NCBI GenBank assembly: GCA_003245395.1
Contig: QKDF01000181.1
Coordinates: 1 to 8,314, forward strand
DNA from: Clostridia bacterium
GTDB taxonomy: Bacteria > Bacillota > Clostridia > Oscillospirales > Oscillospiraceae
Direction of reading: 5' to 3'
Length of the DNA: 8,314 nucleotides
Every line of letters starts with the position of its first letter. Positions within the stretch are counted from its first letter, which is position 1. Positions 1 through 5,570 of this stretch are shown here, one piece after another. A program made the translations under genes and the position numbers. The notes beneath the pieces were generated by a model. That model was not told where the DNA came from and made no database searches. It saw nothing but the letters and a program-made list of their open reading frames with translations.

Positions 1-28
1 CAATTTCAATCAGAGGGGGAGCCTTTTT

Positions 29-538
29 ATGGCAGCTTTTTTATCCTTTCGTGGGACGGTCACCGCGATTGATGATTTCTGGGAGAATTCCCAGAGACCT
101 TCCGGCTGTTATCAGCTGATGTCTGTGAGAGACCGCAGCGGAAGCCCGGTCAATTTCGTCATCAGCCCAAGTACGTATTTTGTTGATAGCGCTGTGGTAA
201 GAGTGCGGGATAATATCACGGGATTCTATGATCCCAATGTCCCGGTACCCATGATTTATCCGCCGCAGTATCAGGCTTTGGTGGTCGCCAAAGAGACCCG
301 AGGGCAGACGGTTACAGTGGACAATTTTGACTCCCGTCTAGTCAGCAGTGACGGGGAACTGCGCTTGAATATCACACGCTCCACCCGCGTTTCCCTGGTA
401 AACGGGCAGCCATTCCGGGGAAATTTGGCAAACCGGAATCTGGTGGTGGTTTATAGGACTCCACAGCCGAATATTCCCAGAAAAATTTTGGGTATGACCC
501 TGCAGATGGCACCGATGCAGGGTGTCGTGCTGTGCTGA
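29..538 (+). CDS. Hypothetical 169-aa protein, unknown function
   Basis: I cannot assign a function. The ATG at 29 follows a purine-rich ribosome binding site (GGGGGAG, 15-21) at 7 nt spacing. The product has no signal peptide or membrane segment, so it is probably cytoplasmic. The sequence looks beta-rich. Residues 8-20 (RGTVTAIDDFWEN) start an OB-like strand pattern. The centre holds GFYDPN (65-70) and MIYPPQYQALVV (75-86), and near the end are DNFDSRLVSSDGELRLNI (98-115) and NGQPFRGNLANRNLVVVY (125-142). I associate the combination of a GFYD motif, a YPPxY motif and a C-terminal NLVVVY strand with unnamed Clostridia proteins, from memory and with low confidence. The protein ends in Cys169. 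It converges on the DUF2087 gene. Any promoter lies before the window. The coding call is solid; the function is unknown. Confidence 0.85.
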   Translation: MAAFLSFRGTVTAIDDFWENSQRPSGCYQLMSVRDRSGSPVNFVISPSTYFVDSAVVRVRDNITGFYDPNVPVPMIYPPQYQALVVAKETRGQTVTVDNFDSRLVSSDGELRLNITRSTRVSLVNGQPFRGNLANRNLVVVYRTPQPNIPRKILGMTLQMAPMQGVVLC

Positions 539-614
539 GATACCGGTTGTCTGGGCATGATCATCCGACGGCGTCTCCAGAGGCAGATGCGGCAGATCTG
601 ATCACAAAATAAAT

Positions 615-644
615 AGCACAGCCGCTCAAACGGGCGGCTGTGCT
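615..644 (-). terminator. Hairpin terminator of the GIY-YIG/DUF2087 operon
   Basis: Bases 615-625 (AGCACAGCCGC) pair perfectly with 634-644. Two further pairs, one of them G-U, extend the stem to 13 bp around an AAAC loop. On the minus strand the stem is followed by ATTTATTTTG, a usable U-rich tract. On the plus strand the tail (GCTTGTTCTG) is poor, so it would stop transcription of the plus-strand hypothetical gene only weakly. The DUF2087 stop codon (628-626) lies at the stem-loop junction. Confidence 0.75.
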
Positions 645-925
645 GCTTGTTCTGCTGGCGCTTTTGGCGCTTTCCAATAGCGGGAACCGTCCTGTTCCCG
701 ACATAAAAAGCCGTTGTCCACCAATTCTCTGCGCAGCAGAAAATAATCTCCGAAGGTGTGCCAGCGATCACAGATCTCGTTGACCTCCCGCTCCGTGAAA
801 TCACGGCCACTCGGAAATCGATCCGCCAGATAAGCCAGTACCGCCACCCGCCGCTGCAAGCGCTGAGGCAGCTGTGTGATTTTTCCGCTCTCGTCCAGAA
901 AGGGCAGAATGCTGCTCTTTTTCAT
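626..925 (-). CDS. DUF2087 domain protein
   Basis: A 99-aa protein with the DUF2087 core at about residues 43-84: FTEREVNEICDRW, then HTFGDYFLLRRELVDNGFL, then a C-terminal REQDGSRYW. DUF2087 has the look of a small winged-helix-like nucleic-acid-binding domain and is sometimes attached to HTH regulators. Its biochemical role is not established, so a regulatory role here is inference. I chose the ATG at 925 over an upstream in-frame start because a GGAGG (936-940) sits 10 nt before it and the core starts soon after. This start overlaps the stop of the GIY-YIG gene as ATGA, so the two are probably translationally coupled. The last codons, for a Pro/Ala/Gln-rich tail, form one arm of the transcription terminator. 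Confidence 0.88.
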   Translation of the reverse strand: MKKSSILPFLDESGKITQLPQRLQRRVAVLAYLADRFPSGRDFTEREVNEICDRWHTFGDYFLLRRELVDNGFLCREQDGSRYWKAPKAPAEQAAQPPV

Positions 926-1269
926 ATCGGTTCTTCCTCCTGCCCGCCCGACTGCCGATTCAGCCACAGCTCATAAAGCGTTTTGATATCCTGGGCAAAC
1001 TCGGCGTCCGTCTGCAATTCTCCCTTCTTCAGCTCCTCCAGAACCGTGAAAGAGAAGGCGTCGGGGCCGAACTGTTTCCATTCGGCGTGCATTCCGGGTT
1101 CCGGACAGGAGTTGCCGGAGACGAAAAAGCGAAATCTGTTTTGCTGCTCCTGCAGATTTTTGGTGGACTTGAGCCAGGTTCGGTGATTCCCGCTGCATGA
1201 GATGCGGTAGACACCCCCGACGATTTCCCTGTTTTTATACAGTTGTTTGAGTTCCCTGCGCCGATCCAT
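922..1269 (-). CDS. GIY-YIG nuclease-like protein, LuxR-associated type
   Basis: A 115-aa single-domain protein. Residues 18-21 (GGVY) match the first GIY half. The second half is degenerate: around residues 31-39 the sequence reads TWLKSTKNL, where active enzymes have YIG followed by T/S, x and L. Arg45 and Glu78/79 (in AFSFTVLEEL) fall where the catalytic Arg and metal-binding Glu of GIY-YIG nucleases are expected. The layout, with FGPDAF before the LEEL stretch and a C-terminal QTDAEF helix, fits the small GIY-YIG subgroup found with LuxR-type regulators in Firmicutes. Nuclease activity is uncertain because of the altered YIG. The ATG at 1269 is preceded by AGAAGGGG. It is the first gene of an operon with the DUF2087 gene and sits below a good sigma-A-type promoter. 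Confidence 0.82.
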   Translation of the reverse strand: MDRRRELKQLYKNREIVGGVYRISCSGNHRTWLKSTKNLQEQQNRFRFFVSGNSCPEPGMHAEWKQFGPDAFSFTVLEELKKGELQTDAEFAQDIKTLYELWLNRQSGGQEEEPI

Positions 1270-1308
1270 TCCGTGTACCCCTTCTCAAAAGTTTTCTCAT
1301 TGTCTTTG

Positions 1309-1337
1309 AGTATATCCGGTCGGACGGGGAAGATCAA
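1309..1337 (-). promoter_or_regulatory. Sigma-A-type promoter for the GIY-YIG/DUF2087 operon
   Basis: On the minus strand, TTGATC (1337-1332, 4 of 6 to TTGACA) and TATACT (1314-1309, 5 of 6 to TATAAT) are separated by exactly 17 nt. Transcription would start near 1302, leaving a leader of about 33 nt with the ribosome binding site. No operator was recognised. Confidence 0.6.
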
Positions 1338-1383
1338 CCGACGCTGCGTAGAGTTCTGGATCGGGAAGGTGGAATCTTCAAAA

Positions 1384-1412
1384 ATCACACTCCGAAACGG
1401 GGAGAATAGAAT
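1384..1412 (+). promoter_or_regulatory. Candidate promoter for the small membrane gene and asnB
   Basis: ATCACA (1384-1389, 4 of 6 to TTGACA) and TAGAAT (1407-1412, 5 of 6 to TATAAT) are 17 nt apart. Transcription would start near 1419, about 25 nt before the ATG at 1444, which leaves just room for the GGAGG at 1431-1435. There is no space for a T-box or other long leader, so asnB does not appear to be attenuated here. It lies back to back with the minus-strand promoter at 1309-1337. Confidence 0.4.
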
Positions 1413-1443
1413 GGGTTGTTAGCAATTTGAGGAGGAACTGATC

Positions 1444-1870
1444 ATGGCGGATTTCACAGCGACATTGACATCGCTCCACTTCCTGTGCGCGGTCAAAGAA
1501 TTTATGGAAATCATCGCGGCCATTGCACTGATTACGGCGCTGCCCAAATGCCTGTCTAAGTTGGGCAGTGATCGCATCATGATGCGGTCAATGTCCACAG
1601 TGATGAAGAATTCTTACATATCCTGGTGGGGCTTAGGTATTACGATGCCGGTGCCCGGGACGGCGGTTCTGGTTGCCGGTGCCTCTGCTGGGGACGCTGG
1701 GCCGGATCATGATAATCTTTATCGGCGGTGGAACCATTATTCTCTGGAGCCTGATGCCGGTGGCCGCGAGCAGCGGCGTGAATCCGCTGGAACAGGCACG
1801 CAAGCACTTTGTTCCGGCCATGATCGGCTTTTCCTGCATGTTCCTGACCGCGTGCCGGCTGCTTTCATAA
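1444..1870 (+). pseudogene. Small multi-pass membrane protein gene, frame-disrupted
   Basis: The gene starts at ATG 1444 with GGAGG (1431-1435) 8 nt upstream. The first frame gives a helical N-terminus with a hydrophobic stretch (about residues 21-34, MEIIAAIALITALP). It reads sensibly through about 1655, and then turns into polar, frame-slipped sequence that runs to 1878. A second frame, open from 1637 to the TAA at 1868-1870, carries the missing part: hydrophobic RIMIIFIGGGTIILWSLM, then a soluble stretch and a last hydrophobic segment (FVPAMIGFSCMFLTA). This second frame has no ribosome binding site of its own. Joining the two at a 10-bp repeat, dropping 28 nt, gives a clean 132-aa protein with about three membrane segments. 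I do not recognise the family. It lies 14 nt before asnB, so they share a transcript. Possible causes are a natural indel, phase variation or a sequence error. Confidence 0.6.
1646..1683 (+). repeat. 10-bp direct repeat (TGCCGGTGCC) offset by 28 nt at the frame break
   Basis: TGCCGGTGCC occurs at 1646-1655 and again at 1674-1683. The first copy is read as PVP in the upstream frame and the second as PVP in the downstream frame. The 28-nt offset is one more than a multiple of three. Recombining the two copies would therefore restore one continuous reading frame. Confidence 0.8.
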
Positions 1871-1884
1871 GGGGGTAAAATGAT

Positions 1885-3738
1885 ATGTGCGGAATTGCGG
1901 GATTTTATGATCCGGAAAAAGAGTACCTGACCGAGCGGGAGCGGTACACCGGAATTTTGGAGCGGATGAACGCCGCGCAGCACCACCGGGGCCCGGATGA
2001 CAGCGGCGTGCTGTTGGGTAACCATGTGGGCCTGGCCCATGCACGACTGGCGATCATCGACCCGGATAAGGGGCGGCAGCCTATGTCCAGAACCATGGAC
2101 GGACTGACGTGGACGATTGTTTACAACGGAGAGCTTTACAATACTGCCGAACTGCGTGCCGATCTGATGGCCCAGGGCTGGAGCTTTGAGACAACCTGCG
2201 ACACGGAAGTGATTCTGGTGGGTGTAATGGAATACGGAGCCGAATTCGTCAAGCGTCTTAACGGCATTTTTGCTTTTGCCGTCTACGACCCCGTGCGGGA
2301 TCGGGTGACGCTGTTCCGGGATCGCTGCGGTGTAAAACCTCTGTTTTATGCGGTGCAGGACGGGGAGCTTATTTTTTCCTCAGAGATCAAGGGATTGTTT
2401 GTATTCCCCGGTATGGTACCCCGATTAGATCGGCGGGGACTCAATGAGATTTTCAGCATCGGCCCGGCAAAGACTTATGGTGTGGGTGTATTCAAGGGTG
2501 TCGAAGAATTACTCCCCGGACACCTGCTTACCGCGTCACCGGACGGAATTTCTGTAGAGTGCTACTGGAAGCTGGTCAGTCGGGTTCATGAAGACGACTT
2601 TGAGACGACCGTGGAGAAGACCCGGATGTTGGTGCTGGACTCCATTCGGCGGCAGATGGTCTCCGATGTGCCCATCTGCACTTTCCTCTCCGGCGGAGTG
2701 GACAGCAGCCTGGTCACGGCTGTATGCGCCGAAGAACTGAAGAAGCGGGGAGAGCCGATGCACTCGTTCTCCTTTGATTTCACGGGGAACGACCACAATT
2801 TTCAGCCATCGGCCTTCCAGCCGTCTCAGGACCGCCCGTATGTGGATTTGGTGGCGGAGTATCTACATACCCGGCATCGGTATCTGGAATGCAGCACGGA
2901 AGACCAGTTCAACTGCTTGGAGGCCTCGGTGGATGCCCATGATCTGCCCTGCATGGCGGATGTGGATTCCTCACTGATCTATTTCTGCAAAGAGGTCAGC
3001 CGGTACAATAAAGTGGTGCTCACCGGGGAGTGTGCCGACGAAATTTTCGGTGGCTATCCCTGGTTTCACAAAAAAGAATGTTTCGAAGCCGACACCTTCC
3101 CATGGACGATGGATCTGGAGGCCCGGAAGGTACTGCTGGGGGACGATTTTCTGGAGTACCTTGGGATGGACGACTATGTGGCCGAGACGTATCAGCGGTC
3201 GGTGGCCGAAACGCCGCGGCTGGCGGAGGATACGCCGGAGGAAGCCCGCCGCAGGGAGATTGCCTATCTGAATCTGCGGTGGTTCATGCAGACGCTGCTG
3301 GATCGTATGGATCGCACCAGCATGTTCTCCGGCCTGGAGGCACGGGTGCCCTTTGCCGATCACCGGATTGTGGAGTACGTCTGGAACGTACCATGGGAGA
3401 TGAAGACAAAGGACGGCGTGGTGAAAGCGCTGCTGCGTTCGTGCGGCGTGGGGCATCTGCCGGATGAGGTGCTCTGGCGGCGCAAGTCTCCCTATCCCAA
3501 AACCTACGACAAGCACTATGAGGCGCTGCTGGCGGCGCGGGTACGGGAGATCATGGCCGACTCGGGTTCGCCTGTACGGCAGTTCCTCGATCCCCAAAAA
3601 GTGGAGAAATTTCTCTCCAGTCCCTCGGACTACGGCAAGCCTTGGTATGGACAGCTGATGGCTGGCCCGCAGATGCTGGCGTATATCATTCAGGTGAATT
3701 ACTGGATGAAAAAGTGGAAGATCGCCCTGATTCCTTAA
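1885..3738 (+). CDS. asnB: Asparagine synthase (glutamine-hydrolysing)
   Basis: Makes asparagine from aspartate, ATP and glutamine in the cytoplasm. The product is 617 aa, near the length of Bacillus AsnO-type enzymes and longer than the roughly 550-residue E. coli AsnB. The N-terminal class II glutaminase domain has the nucleophile Cys2 (MCGIAGF), HHRGPDDSG (33-41), Arg54 in ARLAIID, NGELYN (81-86) and CDTE (105-108). FRDRCGVKPLFY (144-155) closes this domain. The synthetase domain has the ATP-binding PP-loop SGGVDSS (269-275), LTGECADEIFGGY (379-391) and DRMDRTSM (473-480). No key residue is missing. The ATG at 1885 follows GGGGGT (1871-1876) at 8 nt. The gene lies 14 nt after the disrupted membrane gene and ends 18 nt before a strong hairpin. 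The exact paralogue (AsnB, AsnO or AsnH) is not settled by sequence reading alone. Confidence 0.96.
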   Translation: MCGIAGFYDPEKEYLTERERYTGILERMNAAQHHRGPDDSGVLLGNHVGLAHARLAIIDPDKGRQPMSRTMDGLTWTIVYNGELYNTAELRADLMAQGWSFETTCDTEVILVGVMEYGAEFVKRLNGIFAFAVYDPVRDRVTLFRDRCGVKPLFYAVQDGELIFSSEIKGLFVFPGMVPRLDRRGLNEIFSIGPAKTYGVGVFKGVEELLPGHLLTASPDGISVECYWKLVSRVHEDDFETTVEKTRMLVLDSIRRQMVSDVPICTFLSGGVDSSLVTAVCAEELKKRGEPMHSFSFDFTGNDHNFQPSAFQPSQDRPYVDLVAEYLHTRHRYLECSTEDQFNCLEASVDAHDLPCMADVDSSLIYFCKEVSRYNKVVLTGECADEIFGGYPWFHKKECFEADTFPWTMDLEARKVLLGDDFLEYLGMDDYVAETYQRSVAETPRLAEDTPEEARRREIAYLNLRWFMQTLLDRMDRTSMFSGLEARVPFADHRIVEYVWNVPWEMKTKDGVVKALLRSCGVGHLPDEVLWRRKSPYPKTYDKHYEALLAARVREIMADSGSPVRQFLDPQKVEKFLSSPSDYGKPWYGQLMAGPQMLAYIIQVNYWMKKWKIALIP

Positions 3739-3756
3739 ACCGGACTGCAGCAATAG

Positions 3757-3791
3757 AAAGGCCCGCTCTGCCATTGGCAGAGCGGGCCTTT
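3757..3791. terminator. Bidirectional hairpin terminator between asnB and the PAP2 gene
   Basis: A perfect 16-bp stem pairs 3757-3772 with 3776-3791 around a three-base ATT loop. The GC-rich core (GCCCGCTCTGCC) is flanked by AAAG and CTTT, so each strand ends in a short U run. It lies between two converging genes, 18 nt after the asnB stop and 12 nt before the PAP2 stop, and can serve both. Confidence 0.85.
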
Positions 3792-3803
3792 CCTGCATAA
3801 CTG

Positions 3804-4259
3804 TCATAGAATCCAAAAACCGACCGCTCCCACGGCCAAGGCCAGACCTGCGCCGGCGAGTACGTCCCGGGGAAAGTGAATGCCAGCAAGCGGACGAATT
3901 ACGGCGATCAGCGCGGCAATGACCGCTATGACCGCGCCCAGCGCCGGCTGAACATACCAAAACGCCAGAGCGATCACCGCCGCAGAGGCGGTATGGCGGC
4001 TGGGGAAGGAGCGGCCTTGCTTTTCTCGCGGGATCAGAGGCTCAATCTCCAGCGCTTCATAGGGGCGGGGCAGATCCCAAATCCTGCGCATCACAGTTAC
4101 CCCGCCGAATACTGCGGCGGGAACCAGCAAGACCCGGAACAGGCGGGGGTCGCGTTGAAAAGCCAGCACCACTACCAGCAGAGGGTATGCGCAGTAGACG
4201 ACCCGGGGCAGCCAAAGATTCAGCGCCCGCATTAGAGAAAGCAGAGCGGGCCGCCGCAA
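3804..4259 (-). CDS. PAP2-family membrane phosphatase
   Basis: A 151-aa integral membrane protein with the three PAP2 signature blocks. These are R58-(x6)-RP (RRIWDLPRP, 58-66), PSRH (86-89, normally PSGH) and R122-(x5)-H128-(x3)-D132 (RPLAGIHFPRD). His89 and His128 are the expected catalytic pair. Hydrophobic segments lie near residues 20-35, 42-57, 92-107, 108-121 and 133-151. Family members remove phosphate from phosphatidic acid, undecaprenyl pyrophosphate or similar lipids; the substrate here cannot be read from sequence. The start is unsure. The TTG at 4259 gives 151 aa with only a weak AGGG upstream, while the ATG at 4232 gives 142 aa and also lacks a good ribosome binding site. It converges on asnB and shares its terminator. 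No convincing promoter was found upstream. Confidence 0.88.
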   Translation of the reverse strand: MRRPALLSLMRALNLWLPRVVYCAYPLLVVVLAFQRDPRLFRVLLVPAAVFGGVTVMRRIWDLPRPYEALEIEPLIPREKQGRSFPSRHTASAAVIALAFWYVQPALGAVIAVIAALIAVIRPLAGIHFPRDVLAGAGLALAVGAVGFWIL

Positions 4260-4587
4260 AAACCAGGCCCTGATGGAATCGTATCGTTATTTTGGCAAAA
4301 TGGAATCATCCTCTTTTGGCGGCGGAGCACGCAACCGCTTGAAATTCGAAGCACATACAAATGCCGTATGCCAGACAGGCAGATTTTACTCTGTTGAAAG
4401 AGATCTGTCAATGATTCGCACGGGGAACGGCGGGCAAAATAAATACGAGTTACACGGATGCTCCCGGTACTCCGTTTACGGAAGTGTACTCTTTTAAAAT
4501 ACGAAAAGCTGGAACTTTGCACAAGCGGCTTCCGTCTAATGATACAAGCAGCACAGGGCTGCCGATATGGGAAAAGGAGGAAGTTCT
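4260..4587. other. Intergenic stretch with no convincing gene
   Basis: These 328 bases separate the divergent PAP2 and lipoprotein genes and must hold their promoters. Short open frames on both strands lack a ribosome binding site and any recognisable domain. The octamer ATGGAATC occurs at 4273-4280 and 4300-4307. A bulged hairpin spans 4467-4489 (GTAC and TCCGT pairing with ACGGA and GTAC) and is followed by CTTTT. TAAAAT (4495-4500) and TCTAAT (4535-4540) resemble -10 boxes but have no well-spaced -35. The only firm element is the AAAGGAGG at 4573-4580, 7 nt before the lipoprotein ATG. Confidence 0.5.
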
Positions 4588-5502
4588 ATGAAAGAGCAAT
4601 TTCAACACTTCACTTCGGGCAACGCAATAAAACGGTACGGCAGCGCACTGTTGGCGGTCCTGATTTTGGCGTTTTCCGGTACTTTGAGCGGCTGCGGCTC
4701 GCAGCCTGCGCAAAGTGACGCGTCGGGCGCAGAAAGCACTTCTTCCGAACAGACTTCGGCCATGGGCTCTGCGGCGCAGGATACGGTCATGCAGGTAACC
4801 GAGGATTGGGCCAAAGCGGTAAAAGGGCGGGACGGCAGGACGCAGTATGCCTTAATGACGCCGGAACTCCAGAAATCCGTCTATGACGAATTCTCGGGCC
4901 TGAATTGGTCCACCGGTACTTCCAGCCCCTGGGTGGAGAGCTATACCGTACAGAAGACCGACACAGGGGCCGAGGTCGTTTTTGACTATGCCACCTCTAC
5001 CGGACCCGCGGGCAGCTATCATCAGGATCTGACATTTCAGGAGCAGGATGGCGTTTTGAAGATCAGCAGCATTTCCAATCCCGTGAAAGTGGACGCCCAG
5101 TCCAGCGGCTCTGCCCAGGCGGGCACACTCAACTTCTCTGATCTGATCGGCCTGTTGGGAAAGACGAAGGAGGAAGTGACTGCAACCATAGGTGAGACGC
5201 CCGTCGGCGTGGATGAGGGCGGCATGGCCTACGATAAGACCGGAATCCGCGTCTGGTTTGACGAGGCGACGTATACCAAGGTGACACAGGTTCTAATCAG
5301 GAGCGATGCATTTGACTTGGGCGGCGTCAAGGTGGGCGACAGTTTCAGTGATTTCAAAAAGGTATTTGGCGAGCCCATCAGCGACAGCAACGGCGACGCC
5401 CATTTTAAGTATGACGGTGTGTATCTTTCTGTCGTTCGGGACATCGCGGCCGCCGACAGTGAAAAGACCATTGCGGTCTATATTTTGCAGGAGAATTTCT
5501 GA
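4588..5502 (+). CDS. Lipoprotein with tandem C-terminal repeat module
   Basis: A 304-aa exported lipoprotein of unknown function. The N-terminus has a Lys/Arg region, a hydrophobic segment (about 19-31) and a lipobox (LSGC, 33-36) with Cys36 as the lipidation site. A Ser/Ala/Gln-rich linker reaches to about residue 65. Residues 66-165 resemble an NTF2-like or DUF4829-like domain (VTEDWAKAVKGRDG, ALMTPELQKSVY); this is a fold guess. Two similar units follow, at about 187-236 (LLGKTKEEVTATIGETP onward) and 246-300 (VKVGDSFSDFKKVFGEP onward). I associate this C-terminal region with Clostridia proteins linked to M56/BlaR1-like peptidases, from memory only. The ATG at 4588 is preferred over 4567 because AAAGGAGG lies 7 nt before it and the signal peptide then has normal length. 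It appears monocistronic, with its own terminator. Confidence 0.88.
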   Translation: MKEQFQHFTSGNAIKRYGSALLAVLILAFSGTLSGCGSQPAQSDASGAESTSSEQTSAMGSAAQDTVMQVTEDWAKAVKGRDGRTQYALMTPELQKSVYDEFSGLNWSTGTSSPWVESYTVQKTDTGAEVVFDYATSTGPAGSYHQDLTFQEQDGVLKISSISNPVKVDAQSSGSAQAGTLNFSDLIGLLGKTKEEVTATIGETPVGVDEGGMAYDKTGIRVWFDEATYTKVTQVLIRSDAFDLGGVKVGDSFSDFKKVFGEPISDSNGDAHFKYDGVYLSVVRDIAAADSEKTIAVYILQENF

Positions 5503-5511
5503 AAATCAGAC

Positions 5512-5555
5512 AAAAGCGGGAGACTCTGCGCTGCGGCGCAGAGTCTCCCGCTTTT
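5512..5555. terminator. Bidirectional hairpin terminator between the lipoprotein and M20 genes
   Basis: A perfect 20-bp stem pairs 5512-5531 with 5536-5555 around a TGCG loop. The arms begin AAAAGCGGGAG and end CTCCCGCTTTT, so each strand finishes in four U residues. It starts 9 nt after the lipoprotein stop and ends 15 nt before the M20 stop, between two converging genes. Confidence 0.9.
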
Positions 5556-5570
5556 CTGTTTGAAAAAGTC

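Noticed and set aside
1413..1443. T-box or other riboswitch leader for asnB
   Set aside because: The distance from the candidate promoter to the first start codon is only about 25 nt, too short for any known riboswitch.
1656..1683. Programmed ribosomal frameshift joining the two halves of the small membrane gene
   Set aside because: No slippery heptamer, stop-codon-dependent +1 site or downstream pseudoknot was recognised. The direct repeat with a 28-nt offset is a simpler explanation.
2971..3960. Long 329-codon minus-strand open frame opposite asnB
   Set aside because: It lies antisense to intact asnB and runs through the terminator into the PAP2 gene. Its composition is rich in Arg, His and Pro, as expected of a shadow of a GC-rich gene.
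4467..4489. Bulged hairpin followed by CTTTT as a possible terminator or attenuator before the lipoprotein gene
   Set aside because: The stem is weak, with a three-base bulge, and no upstream gene on that strand needs terminating.
4273..4497. 74-codon plus-strand open frame and an overlapping 96-codon minus-strand frame (4232-4522) upstream of the lipoprotein gene
   Set aside because: Neither has a ribosome binding site, a recognisable domain or protein-like composition, and the two overlap each other.
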